64,000 nt of DNA from Pachyseris speciosa (lineage: Eukaryota; Cnidaria; Anthozoa; Scleractinia; Pachyseridae), in contig JAEMWC010001218.1 in assembly GCA_016490735.1 (NCBI GenBank), positions 84,501 through 148,500 on the forward strand, in the 5' to 3' direction. Below the pieces are notes generated by a model that did no database searches, was not told the DNA's origin, and saw only the letters and a program-made list of their open reading frames with translations. Position numbers and translations under genes: made by a program. Position 1 is the stretch's first letter, and each line of letters begins with the position of its first letter. Positions 63,131 to 64,000 of the stretch are shown here, one piece after another.

Positions 63131-63267
63131 ACGCAGACGGCCGCGTTGGAATTATGTGATACATGCTTTTTGTAGGAATAGAAGACAGGGATGATATGTT
63201 ACCATCTAATTTTAGTTCTGTTCTGTCGGCCACTGCCAGTGTTTGTGTAGCGCGACGAGGTTACAGT

Positions 63268-63657
63268 TTAAGGGCCGGTTCACATGGAGGTCGGGGACCC
63301 CGGGTAGGTGACGTACCCCGCCTAGCCGTGGTCAAAAAAAGCTGGCTTTCACATGCAACCCCGGGGCGCTGTGGTGAGGTTTAAAATGCTATCTCGTGGT
63401 CGCTAAGTACGCATATTAACAAAGAATACAGAGACAACTGCCCGGATGAACATCACCCCACCCTACCTCCAGCATTCACATGGAGAAAACTCACCCCGGC
63501 TAAGCGGGGTACACGCCCTGGCTGACCGGGCAACCCACCTCAGTGAGGTACCTCACTTCACATGTGAACGCGATCGAAAAATAAAGAGAGATTGTATGGA
63601 GAGAATGGTAACCCCACCGAGGCGGGGGACCTCATCTTCCATGTGAACAGGCCCTAA
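63268..63657. mobile_element. MITE family F copy 1 (GTTCACATGGA ends)
   Basis: The left end TTAAGGGCCGGTTCACATGG is matched inversely by the right end CCATGTGAACAGGCCCTAA. GC-rich interior with GGTAGGTGACGTACC-like small hairpins. Confidence 0.8.
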
Positions 63658-63714
63658 GAGAACCCTTAGAGTTACCAGGATCACCTAGCAACTTGAGTCC
63701 ATCAATGGGATATC

Positions 63715-64000
63715 TTAGGGCCTGTTCACATGGAGGTTGGGGACCCCAGGCAGGTGAGGTCCCCCACCTACCCGTGGTCCAAAAAAGCTAGCCTTCACAT
63801 GCAACCCCGTGGCGCTGGGGTTAGGTTTAAAATGCTTTCGCGTGGTCGTTAAGAACGTATATTAACAAGAGAATTCAGAGAAAATTGCCCGGATGAACCT
63901 CATCCCACCCCACCTCCAGCATTCACATAGAGAAAACTCATCCCAGCTAAGCGGGTTACCCGCCCTGGCTGACCGGGCAACCCGCCTCGGTGAGGTACCC
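63715..64000. mobile_element. MITE family F copy 2, runs off right edge
   Basis: Starts TTAGGGCCTGTTCACATGGA and follows copy 1 closely over its whole visible length, in the same orientation, 58 bases downstream of it. Confidence 0.8.

Overview
The window looks like nuclear DNA of an anthozoan cnidarian, most likely a reef-building coral. This is inferred from the mix of repeat and gene families (a TPR-CHAT gene, P2X7-like, THAP, SAP and RecQ-like fragments, BEL/Pao, CR1-type LINEs, TTAA MITEs), not from a species marker. No bacterial gene organisation is present: the operon-like block at the left is a Polinton.

Region 1 (1 to about 15487) is a nearly complete Polinton/Maverick (adintovirus-like) element with uninterrupted genes. 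From left to right it holds a fibre gene running off the left edge (-), a 24-codon ORF (-), the packaging ATPase (-), a divergent promoter, a coiled-coil protein (+), penton-like minor capsid protein (+), small basic protein (+), major capsid protein (+), pVI/pX-like minor virion protein (+), adenain-like protease (+), a catalytically dead copy of that protease (+), two small unknown genes (+), a zinc-ribbon + phospholipase A2 protein (+), chromodomain integrase (+), a BRO-N + VRR-nuclease-like protein (+) and protein-primed DNA polymerase B (-). Most genes begin with a shared TCTAAC...TATATG signature, and several stop codons lie inside the next gene's signature. The set covers virion building (capsid, minor capsid, ATPase, protease, fibre), entry (PLA2), replication (PolB) and integration (integrase).

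Region 2 (15488-21900) holds retroelement debris: the gag/protease half of a BEL/Pao element into which the Polinton appears to have inserted, a RecQ-like helicase fragment, and the 5' half of a CR1-type LINE (2A-like motif, PHD finger, endonuclease) broken by two small insertions. Region 3 (21900-42800) is gene-poor: nested MITEs, a tRNA-type SINE, a perfect 120-nt palindrome, tRNA-bearing inverted-repeat elements, a THAP relic, a P2X7-like relic and LINE 3' ends. Region 4 (42805-45899) is a frame-disrupted TPR-CHAT gene with 14 near-identical TPR units. Region 5 (45900-64000) is again MITEs, dispersed repeats, microsatellites and small gene relics, ending in a RecQ-like exon and a pair of related MITEs.

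Limits: no database search or folding program was run. Domain calls rest on motifs read by eye, and repeat boundaries are approximate to a few bases unless stated.
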